From Bacillota bacterium (lineage in GTDB: Bacteria; Bacillota; Clostridia; Peptostreptococcales; Anaerovoracaceae): a DNA stretch of 6,209 bases. Every line of letters begins with the position of its first letter. Position 1 is the stretch's first letter. The notes beneath the pieces were generated by a model, which ran no database searches, had not been told where the DNA came from, and saw only the letters and a list, made by a program, of their open reading frames with translations. The position numbers were made by a program, and so were the translations under genes. Shown piece by piece: positions 1 to 6,056 of the stretch. The stretch lies in contig JAGATO010000360.1 in NCBI GenBank assembly GCA_017621195.1, forward strand, positions 1-6,209, read 5' to 3'.

Positions 1-811
1 AGTCCTTCATCTGTTCGATGGTCTGGAACCGGGTCTGTTCGTAGACACGGATAGGCAGTCTGTCTTCGGCTACCAGTTCTTTGAAGGCTTCCAGATTCAT
101 TCTCAGGTCGTTTTCCTGTACGATGTTGAAGTCATCGGTATGGCACTGAACGATGCCCTTGGCCAGAGCCTTCTGGCAGGCACCCTCCAGCATGTTCTTG
201 ATATCTTCCTTGGTATACTTCTGGAACACGTTCATCGCCACGTTGGAGCTGTTCTCGCGAACGTAACCGTTGGGCTTTCCGTCTTCGCCGAAGTCGATGG
301 TCTCCTTGGTGGTAGCAGGATCTTCATCCCACAGTCCGGAGATCTGCAGAGCCTTGGTATTCAGGCAGGAAATGTGCCCACAGGCTCTCTGAATGTAGAT
401 AGGAACTTCTGTGGAGATCGCGTCCAGATCGTGACGATCCGGCATCTTTCTCGTATCGGACCAGTAATCCTGATTCCAACCCCAGCCCAGTACCCAGCGG
501 CCGTCTTTCTTGGCCTGGGGAACGTCCGCCTTCATCAGTTCCACGATGTCGGCATAGCTGGTGGCCTTGCCCATGTCAATTCTCAGAGAAAAAACGCCGA
601 AGTGCAGCAGATGCATATGGGTGTCGCAGAAGCCCGGCACCGCCAGTTTTCCGCCCAGATCTACCTTCTTGGCAGTCTCGTCAGCCAGCGCCAGAATTTC
701 CTCATCGCTGCCGACTCTCAGGATAACGCCATCCTTTACCCAGATCGCGCTGACCTGCGGATAGGCATCGTCAAGGGTCTTGATCACGCCGTTATAAAAA
801 ATTGTGTTCAT
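1..811 (-). CDS. Family 3 amidohydrolase (YtcJ-like), N-terminal 270 codons, truncated by window edge
   Basis: This is a cytoplasmic metal-dependent hydrolase of the amidohydrolase superfamily, family 3 (relatives: YtcJ, AepA, N-substituted formamide deformylase). Members hydrolyse amide or related C-N bonds; the substrate cannot be told from sequence. Visible: an N-terminal beta-sandwich segment (residues 1-57, with IWVKDGVILRVG); the metal-binding strand LAVPGFCDTHMH with H65 and H67; the family motif GWGWNQ (109-114); RACGHISCLNTKAL (142-155); and KGIVQCHTDD with H224. Family members usually have about 530-550 residues, so roughly half is present, and the later metal and catalytic residues lie outside the window. 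There is no signal peptide. The ATG at 811 has a good ribosome binding site, GGGAGG at 820-825, eight bases upstream. It follows ctpA after 149 bases and has its own promoter, so it is probably a separate unit. The family is clear; the specific function is unknown. Confidence 0.9.
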   Translation of the reverse strand, partial: MNTIFYNGVIKTLDDAYPQVSAIWVKDGVILRVGSDEEILALADETAKKVDLGGKLAVPGFCDTHMHLLHFGVFSLRIDMGKATSYADIVELMKADVPQAKKDGRWVLGWGWNQDYWSDTRKMPDRHDLDAISTEVPIYIQRACGHISCLNTKALQISGLWDEDPATTKETIDFGEDGKPNGYVRENSSNVAMNVFQKYTKEDIKNMLEGACQKALAKGIVQCHTDDFNIVQENDLRMNLEAFKELVAEDRLPIRVYEQTRFQTIEQMKD

Positions 812-863
812 TTCGATTTCCTCCCTGTCACTCGCCAAATACTCCGAGTTATTTAGCAATTTT

Positions 864-921
864 TCAGAAACATTCTACAATTTATTTTATCAAATTCCCG
901 TTCCGCTATCAAGAACATTCT
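864..921 (-). repeat. Two copies of an imperfect direct repeat with internal dyads flanking the promoter
   Basis: On the minus strand AGAATGTTCTTGA (909-921) recurs as AGAATGTTTCTGA (864-876), 45 bases apart. Each copy is itself a small dyad, AGAA-TG-TTCT or AGAA-TGT-TTCT. The first abuts and overlaps the -35 box and the second lies at the predicted transcription start, a layout typical of repressor operators. The arms are only four bases and AT-rich, so chance is a real alternative. Confidence 0.3.
884..912 (-). promoter_or_regulatory. Predicted sigma-A-type promoter of the amidohydrolase gene
   Basis: Read on the minus strand, a -35 box TTGATA (907-912) and a -10 box TAAAAT (884-889) are separated by exactly 17 bases, in an AT-rich gap. 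Each hexamer differs from consensus at one position. The expected transcription start is near 877, giving a leader of about 65 bases before the ATG at 811. No G+C-rich hairpin followed by a T-run is visible between the ctpA stop and this promoter, so read-through from ctpA may also reach the amidohydrolase. Confidence 0.65.
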
Positions 922-960
922 CCGCTTCGTGTTTTTAATATCTTTAATTGTTACTATAAA

Positions 961-2157
961 TTATTCTGCTTTTTCAAACAGTTCAACGGCCTTTTCCAGC
1001 TGTCTGTCCTGAAGGGCGCCGTTCTCATCCACGTCATCCCAACTCAGTTCCACCACCACATTGGGTGTCATTCCCACCTTATGGATCACCTGGCCGGAAG
1101 GCGTATAGTATTGCATGGTAGTCATCTTCAGAGCCCCGCCGTTGATCAGCGCCTGGGTCGTCTGGATGATTCCCTTTCCATACGTCTGAGACCCTACCAC
1201 CAGACCGCCGTCTTCCTTCACGCCGGCAGCCAGAATCTCCGCCGCGCTGGCCGTTCCGCCGTTGACCAGAAGAACGTAAGGCAGGTCCGTCTTTCCGTCT
1301 TCCGTCTTGTAGTAGGTCCGCTCTCCCTGGCGGTTTTCCGCGTAGACCACCGTTGCCGCATCCATCAGCTGGTCGGCCACCTCGATGGCGCTGTCCACAA
1401 TTCCACCGCCGTTGTTCCGAATATCGATGATCACGCCGTCCACGCCGGCATTCTCCATCTTTTCCAGTTCTTTGGCGAAGTCCTTTCCCGTATTGGTCTC
1501 GAAGCTGGTAATCCTCAGATATCCGATATTTCCGTCCAGAGTTTTGGGATAGACCGTAGTGTCCGTCAGTTCTTCTCGCACCAGCTCATACGTGCGGAGA
1601 TCGTCATCGCGAAGAATGGTCAGAGTCACCTTAGTTCCCTTTTCTCCGCGGATCAGCTCCGCCGCCTCCGACAGCTGGCTTCCGCTGTAGGTGACTCCGT
1701 CGACGCCCAGAATCCGGTCGCCGGTGCGAATCCCGGCCTTTGCCGCCGGAGAATTATCGGTCACCGACACCACTTCAATCTGATCCTCGTCGTTGGGCGA
1801 CATGGTCACGCCCACGCCGCCGTAGCTGCCGGTCACCCGCTTTACCATGTCCTCCAGTTCCTCCGCCGTCAGGTATTCCGAATAGGGATCGCCCAGTCCG
1901 CTGATCAGTCCCTTGTAGATTCCGTCGGTCAGGGCCTGCTCATCCTCCACAGGCAGATAGTACTGTTCCTTGATCACCTGTTTCATAGCGTCCAGAAAGC
2001 CGTAGTTCTCCTTGAGATAGCCGTATTCCTCCGCCGCCTTCGCCGTCACGATCCGCCGACCCGTCAGCTGTAGATAACCGATCCCGGCTGCCGACGTGAT
2101 TACCGCACCGCAGAGAATTCCTACCAAAATCAGCTTGATTGTTCGTTTCTTTCCCAT
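961..2157 (-). CDS. ctpA: S41 family carboxyl-terminal processing protease (CtpA/CtpB type), membrane-anchored
   Basis: This is a serine protease that trims or degrades proteins outside the membrane, recognising their C-termini through a PDZ domain. It has 398 residues, normal for the Firmicute family. Order of parts: a short basic N-terminus; one hydrophobic segment at about residues 8-30 (uncleaved anchor or signal); an N-terminal helical region with GLGDPYSEYL (87-96), typical of the family; a PDZ domain (about 105-190, with GGVGV and AGIRTGDRIL); and the S41 core. The core includes IGYLRITSF (211-219), IIDIRNNGGG (243-252), NGGTASAAE with the nucleophile S304, TYGKGIIQ with K328, and Q332. 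This is the expected Ser-Lys-Gln set with family-like spacing, so it should be active. The ATG at 2157 has GAGG at 2165-2168, seven bases upstream. It starts 15 bases after the recJ stop and is probably cotranscribed with it. B. subtilis CtpB acts in sporulation signalling, and other Ctp proteases remove cell-wall hydrolases; which role applies here is not shown. Confidence 0.95.
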   Translation of the reverse strand: MGKKRTIKLILVGILCGAVITSAAGIGYLQLTGRRIVTAKAAEEYGYLKENYGFLDAMKQVIKEQYYLPVEDEQALTDGIYKGLISGLGDPYSEYLTAEELEDMVKRVTGSYGGVGVTMSPNDEDQIEVVSVTDNSPAAKAGIRTGDRILGVDGVTYSGSQLSEAAELIRGEKGTKVTLTILRDDDLRTYELVREELTDTTVYPKTLDGNIGYLRITSFETNTGKDFAKELEKMENAGVDGVIIDIRNNGGGIVDSAIEVADQLMDAATVVYAENRQGERTYYKTEDGKTDLPYVLLVNGGTASAAEILAAGVKEDGGLVVGSQTYGKGIIQTTQALINGGALKMTTMQYYTPSGQVIHKVGMTPNVVVELSWDDVDENGALQDRQLEKAVELFEKAE

Positions 2158-2172
2158 GTCCCATCCTCTTCT

Positions 2173-3909
2173 TTACTGTATGTCCGCTACCTGAAACTGC
2201 AGGCGATCCGTACCGTTCCAGCTGTTGATTTCTCCGCAGCCCACCAGGCTGACGAAGGAATCCTCAAACAGAAAATCTCCCATGTCCTGAGCCTTCTGAA
2301 ACAGAACGCATTCGAAGCTGGCCCCCTCATCGGTCTGCGCCCGAAATCGAACGTGCTGTTTCCGGTCGCCCATGTACGCAATGTCACTGATGCACACGTC
2401 GTTGACGGCCAGTATCGGTTTGGGGTTCTTCTGTCCGAAGGGATCCATCATCTGCATCTTCTCCACCAGTTCCAGAGTCATCTGTTCCCCGGTCACCACG
2501 GCATCGATCCTGATCTTGGGAATCAGCAGCTTCGGGTCCCGTTCCAGCATGGCGCCCACCTGGCGGTTCAGCGACTCCCGCAGCGCTCCCAGATTGTTTT
2601 CCGCCATGAGAAATCCGCAGGCACCCGCGTGACCGCCGAACCGTTCAAACAGCTGACCGCATCCGTTGAGCAGCTCGAACAGATTGATCCCCGGAATGCT
2701 TCGCCCCGTCCCCTTCAAAAACCCGTCTCCCGACGGTGTCACGATAATGGTGGGCCGCCCGGTGGCGTCCTTGATCTTTCCGGCCACGATGCCGGTGATC
2801 CCTTCGTGGGCGTCTCTGGCCTCGATGACGTGAAACAGATCCTCCTCCGCCGCGGTCTGTCCGCGCTGTTTTAGCAGTTCCATGCACCGAAGGTACGTTT
2901 CCTCCTGCACCTTCTTTCTCTGGCGATTGTTCTCGATCAAAGAATCCACCAGTTCCCGGACCTTCTGTCCCTCTTCCGGCGTAACCTCTCTGGCGGTCAG
3001 CAGCTCCACTCCGGTCTTTGCCGACATCATCCGTCCCGCCGCGTTCAGATGGGGTACGATGACGAAGGCAATCTGCTCCGCAGCGATCTGCCCCACCGTC
3101 AGCTTGACACCCTCCATCAGCCGCTTCAGTCCGGGCCGTTGGTTCCGGTTTATGATCCTCATCCCGTACTTGACCAGCGTCCGGTTTTCATCCTGCAGCG
3201 CCACGATGTCTCCCACCGTGCCGATGGCAACCAGATCCAATAGACTGTTGAGCATCGCCTTGTCGATGGCCGGCGTTCCGTCGGTCCGCTTCAGCGTCCT
3301 CTGCAGCGCCTGCACCAGCTTGAAAGCCACGCCGCAGCCGCACAGTTCCTTGAAGGGATAGCCGCAGTCCTCCTGCTTCGGATTCAGCAACAGGCAGTCC
3401 ACCGTCCTGCGGCCGTTGGTGCTGTGGTGATCCGTTACGATCACGTCCACCCCCAGTTCTCTGGCCAGCCCCACTTCTTCGCAGGAAACGCTGCCGCAAT
3501 CCACCGTGATGATCAGGTCCACCCCCTGTTTGTGAATCAGACGGATCGCTTCTTTGTTCAGCCCATAGCCTTCGTCGAATCGGGAGGGAATGTAGTAGAT
3601 CAGGTTCCGGGTCAGCCGTCCGAACACCGTGAGCATCAGCGACGTTGCCGTCACTCCGTCGGCATCGTAATCGCCGTAGATGCAGATCTTCTCTCCTTTG
3701 CGAAGGGCTTCCACGATGCGGATGACTGCCGGCTTCATATTCTTCATCAAAAACGGATCGTGAGTCAGCTTCGGTGCATCGCTGAGGAATTCCACCATCT
3801 GCTCTCCGCTTTCGATTCCCCGGCGGCGCAGGATATCTGCGATGATCTGATCCGCATCCTTATATTCGCCGTAGGCATCTTCTTCCGGATAGATCCATTC
3901 TTTCATCAT
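2173..3909 (-). CDS. recJ: Single-stranded-DNA-specific 5'-3' exonuclease RecJ
   Basis: This cytoplasmic DHH-family nuclease degrades single-stranded DNA 5' to 3' in recombination, base excision and mismatch repair, using divalent metal ions. From the chosen start it has 578 residues, close to E. coli RecJ (577) and much shorter than the B. subtilis protein. Motifs: YGDYDADGVTA (78-88, metal-binding aspartates), TVDCG (135-139, D137), VTDHH (158-162), LVAIGTVGDIVAL (226-238, D234), PHLNAAGRM (286-294), the DHHA1 part with HEGITGIVAGKIK (368-380), GRSIPGINLFELL (402-414) and GGHAGACGF (425-433), then PFGQKNPKP (490-498) leading into the C-terminal OB-like domain. All expected acidic residues are present. 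An in-frame ATG at 3948 would add 13 residues, but it lies inside the stem of the preceding terminator and has no ribosome binding site. The ATG at 3909 (or the next codon, 3906) follows AAAGGAGAGG. The ctpA gene follows after 15 bases. Confidence 0.96.
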   Translation of the reverse strand: MMKEWIYPEEDAYGEYKDADQIIADILRRRGIESGEQMVEFLSDAPKLTHDPFLMKNMKPAVIRIVEALRKGEKICIYGDYDADGVTATSLMLTVFGRLTRNLIYYIPSRFDEGYGLNKEAIRLIHKQGVDLIITVDCGSVSCEEVGLARELGVDVIVTDHHSTNGRRTVDCLLLNPKQEDCGYPFKELCGCGVAFKLVQALQRTLKRTDGTPAIDKAMLNSLLDLVAIGTVGDIVALQDENRTLVKYGMRIINRNQRPGLKRLMEGVKLTVGQIAAEQIAFVIVPHLNAAGRMMSAKTGVELLTAREVTPEEGQKVRELVDSLIENNRQRKKVQEETYLRCMELLKQRGQTAAEEDLFHVIEARDAHEGITGIVAGKIKDATGRPTIIVTPSGDGFLKGTGRSIPGINLFELLNGCGQLFERFGGHAGACGFLMAENNLGALRESLNRQVGAMLERDPKLLIPKIRIDAVVTGEQMTLELVEKMQMMDPFGQKNPKPILAVNDVCISDIAYMGDRKQHVRFRAQTDEGASFECVLFQKAQDMGDFLFEDSFVSLVGCGEINSWNGTDRLQFQVADIQ

Positions 3910-3930
3910 TTCCGTTTCATCCTCTCCTTT
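3910..3930 (-). promoter_or_regulatory. Ribosome binding site deciding the recJ start
   Basis: AAAGGAGAGG (3921-3930) sits just after the terminator's T-run and 11 bases before the ATG-ATG pair at 3904-3909. The spacing is slightly long. An out-of-frame ATG at 3920 opens a four-codon reading frame whose TGA (3906-3908) overlaps the recJ start, so translation may be coupled. No similar site precedes the ATG at 3948. Confidence 0.65.
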
Positions 3931-3931
3931 A

Positions 3932-3985
3932 TAACAGAAAAGGGTCATCTCAAAGGACGATCGTCCTGACGTTTGAGATGACCCT
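3932..3985 (-). terminator. Intrinsic terminator after the M23 peptidase gene
   Basis: A perfect 14-bp inverted repeat, AGGGTCATCTCAAA with TTTGAGATGACCCT (3941-3954 and 3972-3985), encloses a 17-base loop. On the minus strand the stem runs into TTTTCTGTT, a good U-rich tail, and it starts 15 bases after the M23 stop codon. The loop contains a 12-base palindrome (3955-3966) that can form a small inner hairpin. On the plus strand the tail is poor in T, so the terminator is directional. It should end ftsE-ftsX-M23 transcripts, but it lies only 32 bases ahead of recJ's start pair, so it may also act as an attenuator for recJ-ctpA. Confidence 0.9.
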
Positions 3986-4000
3986 CTGATCTGTCTTGTT

Positions 4001-5134
4001 CTACAAATAGTTTCTGGGATTCTGGTATTGACCGTTGACGCGCACCTCGAAATGGAGGTGGGGTCCCGTCACACGACCGGTAGCTCCGGAAACGGCAATC
4101 TGCTGTCCCCGCGTCACTTTATCTCCAGCCTTGACCAGCAACTTGCTGTTGTGGGCGTACAGCGTGACGATGCCGCCGCCGTGGTCTATCATGACCATAT
4201 TTCCGTAGCTTCCGCTGTAGGCGGCCTTGATAACGGTACCATCGTTGGCCGCAACCACCTTACTTCCGCTGGGACAACCGATATCCATTCCGGAATGGAA
4301 TTTGGCGTAACCCAAAACGGGGTGAATTCGATTTCCGTATTCGGAGGTGACCCTGGTATAACCGGGAGCCGGCCAGGCCATGATACCGCCGCTGTAGGTG
4401 GTTCCCGAGGACTGCAGGTTCTGAATCTCCCTGGTCAGGGCGTCTGCCTCCGCCTGGAATTCATCCAGCATAGCTGCCAGTTCTTTGTTATCCTTGTCCA
4501 CCTCGGATTTTTTGGTGGAGATCACCTGCTGATCCGCTTCCATTTCATCCTGCTTTGCCTTGGCAGCCGCTTCCTGCTCCTTCAACTGGGCGTTCATAGT
4601 TTCCAGCTGCTTCTTCTGGCTCTCGATCTTATCATATGTAGCCTGCATGGTTTCCAGAACTTCCGTATCGCTGTCGTAGATCCGGGAAATCATGTCGATA
4701 TTGCTGACCAGGGAAGAAAGATCGGAAGAACCCAGAAGCACTTCGATCATCCCCGTATTTCCGTTTTTATACATGGCGCGCAGACGCTGATTCATGTTCT
4801 CGTTCTGCTCCGTCATCTCCGTCTGAACCTGCTCCATTTCCGCTTGAGCCGTGCCGATCTGCGCCTTGGTAGCGGTGATGCTGCGCTGAATCTCGTCCAG
4901 CTCCGACTCTTTCGCCTGAATCTGGCGTTCCAGTGCTTCGATCTGCGATGCCAGAGATTTGGATTCTTTCTTTCCCGCATTCAGCTGACCCTGCACATCG
5001 TCGATCTTATTGTTCAACTCGTCCAGTTCATTCTGCTTACTGGTGTCCGTCGCAAAGCCGATCCCCGCCGTCCAGAATGCGATGACGAGAACGGCAACCA
5101 GCGCGTAACACAACGTTCGTCCCCCGTGTTTCAC
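4001..5134 (-). CDS. Secreted coiled-coil M23 (LytM) peptidase, predicted FtsEX-controlled murein hydrolase
   Basis: Predicted zinc endopeptidase acting on peptidoglycan cross-links or bridges outside the membrane, 377 residues. Order of parts: a signal peptide or anchor with hydrophobic residues about 9-28, with a plausible cleavage after GIGFA (no lipobox cysteine); a long coiled coil in two arms (about 33-115 and 156-242) joined by the hinge RLRAMYKNGNTGMIEVLLGS (117-136), a layout shared with PcsB, CwlO and EnvC-type FtsX partners; a short linker; and a C-terminal M23 domain (about 252-377). Zinc ligands H280 and D284 (HSGMD) and H361 (HLH), and catalytic H328 (LYAH) and H359, are all present, so unlike E. 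coli EnvC the site looks active. The start is GTG at 5134, with GAGGGGG (5142-5148) seven bases upstream; the ATG at 5139 is out of frame and stops after two codons. It lies 31 bases after ftsX, in the position of a dedicated FtsX partner, and is followed by a terminator. Control by FtsEX is inferred from context and architecture. Confidence 0.92.
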   Translation of the reverse strand: MKHGGRTLCYALVAVLVIAFWTAGIGFATDTSKQNELDELNNKIDDVQGQLNAGKKESKSLASQIEALERQIQAKESELDEIQRSITATKAQIGTAQAEMEQVQTEMTEQNENMNQRLRAMYKNGNTGMIEVLLGSSDLSSLVSNIDMISRIYDSDTEVLETMQATYDKIESQKKQLETMNAQLKEQEAAAKAKQDEMEADQQVISTKKSEVDKDNKELAAMLDEFQAEADALTREIQNLQSSGTTYSGGIMAWPAPGYTRVTSEYGNRIHPVLGYAKFHSGMDIGCPSGSKVVAANDGTVIKAAYSGSYGNMVMIDHGGGIVTLYAHNSKLLVKAGDKVTRGQQIAVSGATGRVTGPHLHFEVRVNGQYQNPRNYL

Positions 5135-5148
5135 TTCATTTCCCCCTC
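5135..5148 (-). promoter_or_regulatory. Ribosome binding site deciding the GTG start of the M23 gene
   Basis: GAGGGGG (5142-5148) is spaced seven bases from the GTG at 5134, which is ideal. The ATG at 5137-5139 is too close to it and reads ATG-AAG-TGA, its stop overlapping the GTG. The GTG gives the basic residues and hydrophobic stretch expected of a signal peptide. Confidence 0.75.
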
Positions 5149-5165
5149 AATCTTCTCCGTTTTTC

Positions 5166-6056
5166 TTACGTATCCAGGAAGCGCCGCATGGAAATGATGC
5201 TCCCTAATGCACCGATGCTGATGCCCAGCGGCAGAAAGATGCCGAACAGATGGGCCGTCAAAAATCCCGTCGGCACCAGCGATGTGGAAAACAGAAGCAG
5301 TGCTTTCTGTCCCACAAGCTCCGCTATCTTCGCATAGACTGCCATGACCAGTCCCACGGAGATCAGCGCCGAAAAGCAGCCGATCAGCATACCCTCTACC
5401 AGAAAGGGCCCGCGAATGAACCAGTTGGTGGCTCCCACGTATTTCATGATGCTGATTTCCTTTTCACGAGCCAGCACAGTCAGCTTTACCGTGTTGGAAA
5501 CCACCACCACGGAAACGATGACCAGGAAAGTGATGATAGCCATGGCACCCTTTTGAATTCCGTCGGTGATCTTCAGAACCTGATCGATGAATTCCTGAGA
5601 ATTCGGTACATCCTCCACTCCGGAAAAGGTCCGTGCCACCTCGATGATGGTGTTGGCCTTGGACAGGTCCGACAGCGTCACCTTGATGGAATTGGGGAGC
5701 GGATTCTCCGCCAGCGTGTCCAGCAGATAGGCCTGTTCACCCCAGCTGACCCTGAATTCAGTCATGGCCTCTTCCTTGGTGAAATACCAGGCGTCGCTGA
5801 CGCCGTCCATGGATTTGAGGCTGGCGATCATCTCCTGAGCGCTCTCCTCCGTCGTCTCATCCAGCAGATAGATCTGGATCGTATCGAATTTATCCTTGGC
5901 GCTCTCCGTGGCCATCCCCACGTTGACCGCCAGTATGAAGAACAGTCCCAGAATCAGCAGCATAGCCGTAATGGAAAAGATGGAGGCAATGCTCATGGCC
6001 CTGTTTCGGAATACCTGTAAAAACGCCTGTTTGAAAGCGTACTTAATTGTTCTCAT
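5166..6056 (-). CDS. ftsX: Cell division protein FtsX (membrane subunit of FtsEX)
   Basis: This is the integral membrane partner of the FtsE ATPase. The pair does not transport a solute but passes conformational change to an extracellular cell-wall hydrolase during division or elongation. It has 296 residues, usual for Gram-positive FtsX. Visible: a cytoplasmic N-terminus (MRTIKYAFKQAF); membrane segment 1 (about 21-46); a large extracellular domain (about 47-169) with IQIYLLDETTEE and ENPLPNSIKVTL (118-128), the partner-binding region in studied homologues; segment 2 (about 171-192); the cytoplasmic loop NTVKLTVLAREKEISIMKYV (188-207) followed by GATNWFIRGPF, the most conserved stretch; segment 3 (about 219-243); and segment 4 (about 264-289). 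The ATG overlaps the ftsE 3' end by 14 bases, indicating translational coupling. AAGGAG (6069-6074) is 12 bases upstream, a little far. The adjacent M23 protein is the likely partner. Confidence 0.97.
   Translation of the reverse strand: MRTIKYAFKQAFLQVFRNRAMSIASIFSITAMLLILGLFFILAVNVGMATESAKDKFDTIQIYLLDETTEESAQEMIASLKSMDGVSDAWYFTKEEAMTEFRVSWGEQAYLLDTLAENPLPNSIKVTLSDLSKANTIIEVARTFSGVEDVPNSQEFIDQVLKITDGIQKGAMAIITFLVIVSVVVVSNTVKLTVLAREKEISIMKYVGATNWFIRGPFLVEGMLIGCFSALISVGLVMAVYAKIAELVGQKALLLFSTSLVPTGFLTAHLFGIFLPLGISIGALGSIISMRRFLDT

Noticed and set aside
140..856. 238-codon open frame on the plus strand at the window start
   Set aside because: The minus strand here encodes a continuous amidohydrolase with HxH and other family motifs; the plus-strand frame has no family resemblance.
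812..960. Possible small RNA or riboswitch in the AT-rich gap before the amidohydrolase
   Set aside because: No extended stems, conserved riboswitch core or terminator hairpin could be seen; the leader after the predicted start is only about 65 bases and mostly unstructured by eye.
802..2073. 423-codon open frame on the plus strand opposite ctpA
   Set aside because: It is antisense to an unmistakable S41 protease and runs through the AT-rich promoter gap; its translation shows no domain and is rich in H, R and Q, as antisense frames of GC-rich genes are.
3424..3969. Plus-strand open frame reaching the terminator region, considered as a gene convergent with the terminator
   Set aside because: It is opposite the recJ DHH motifs, with no ribosome binding site or domain; the terminator's T-rich tail is on the minus strand.
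3941..3985. The inverted repeat considered as a mobile-element end or recombination site
   Set aside because: The perfect stem, the T-run on one side and the position just after a stop codon are fully explained by an intrinsic terminator; no transposase or target duplication is nearby.
4028..5197. 389-codon open frame on the plus strand opposite the M23 gene
   Set aside because: It is a shadow of the coding strand: biased composition rich in L, H, Q and F, no ribosome binding site at its start, no recognisable family, and the opposite strand encodes a clear coiled-coil M23 protein.
5250..6020. 256-codon open frame on the plus strand opposite ftsX
   Set aside because: It is antisense to a well-conserved FtsX; its composition is rich in H, Q and G and it has no recognisable motif.
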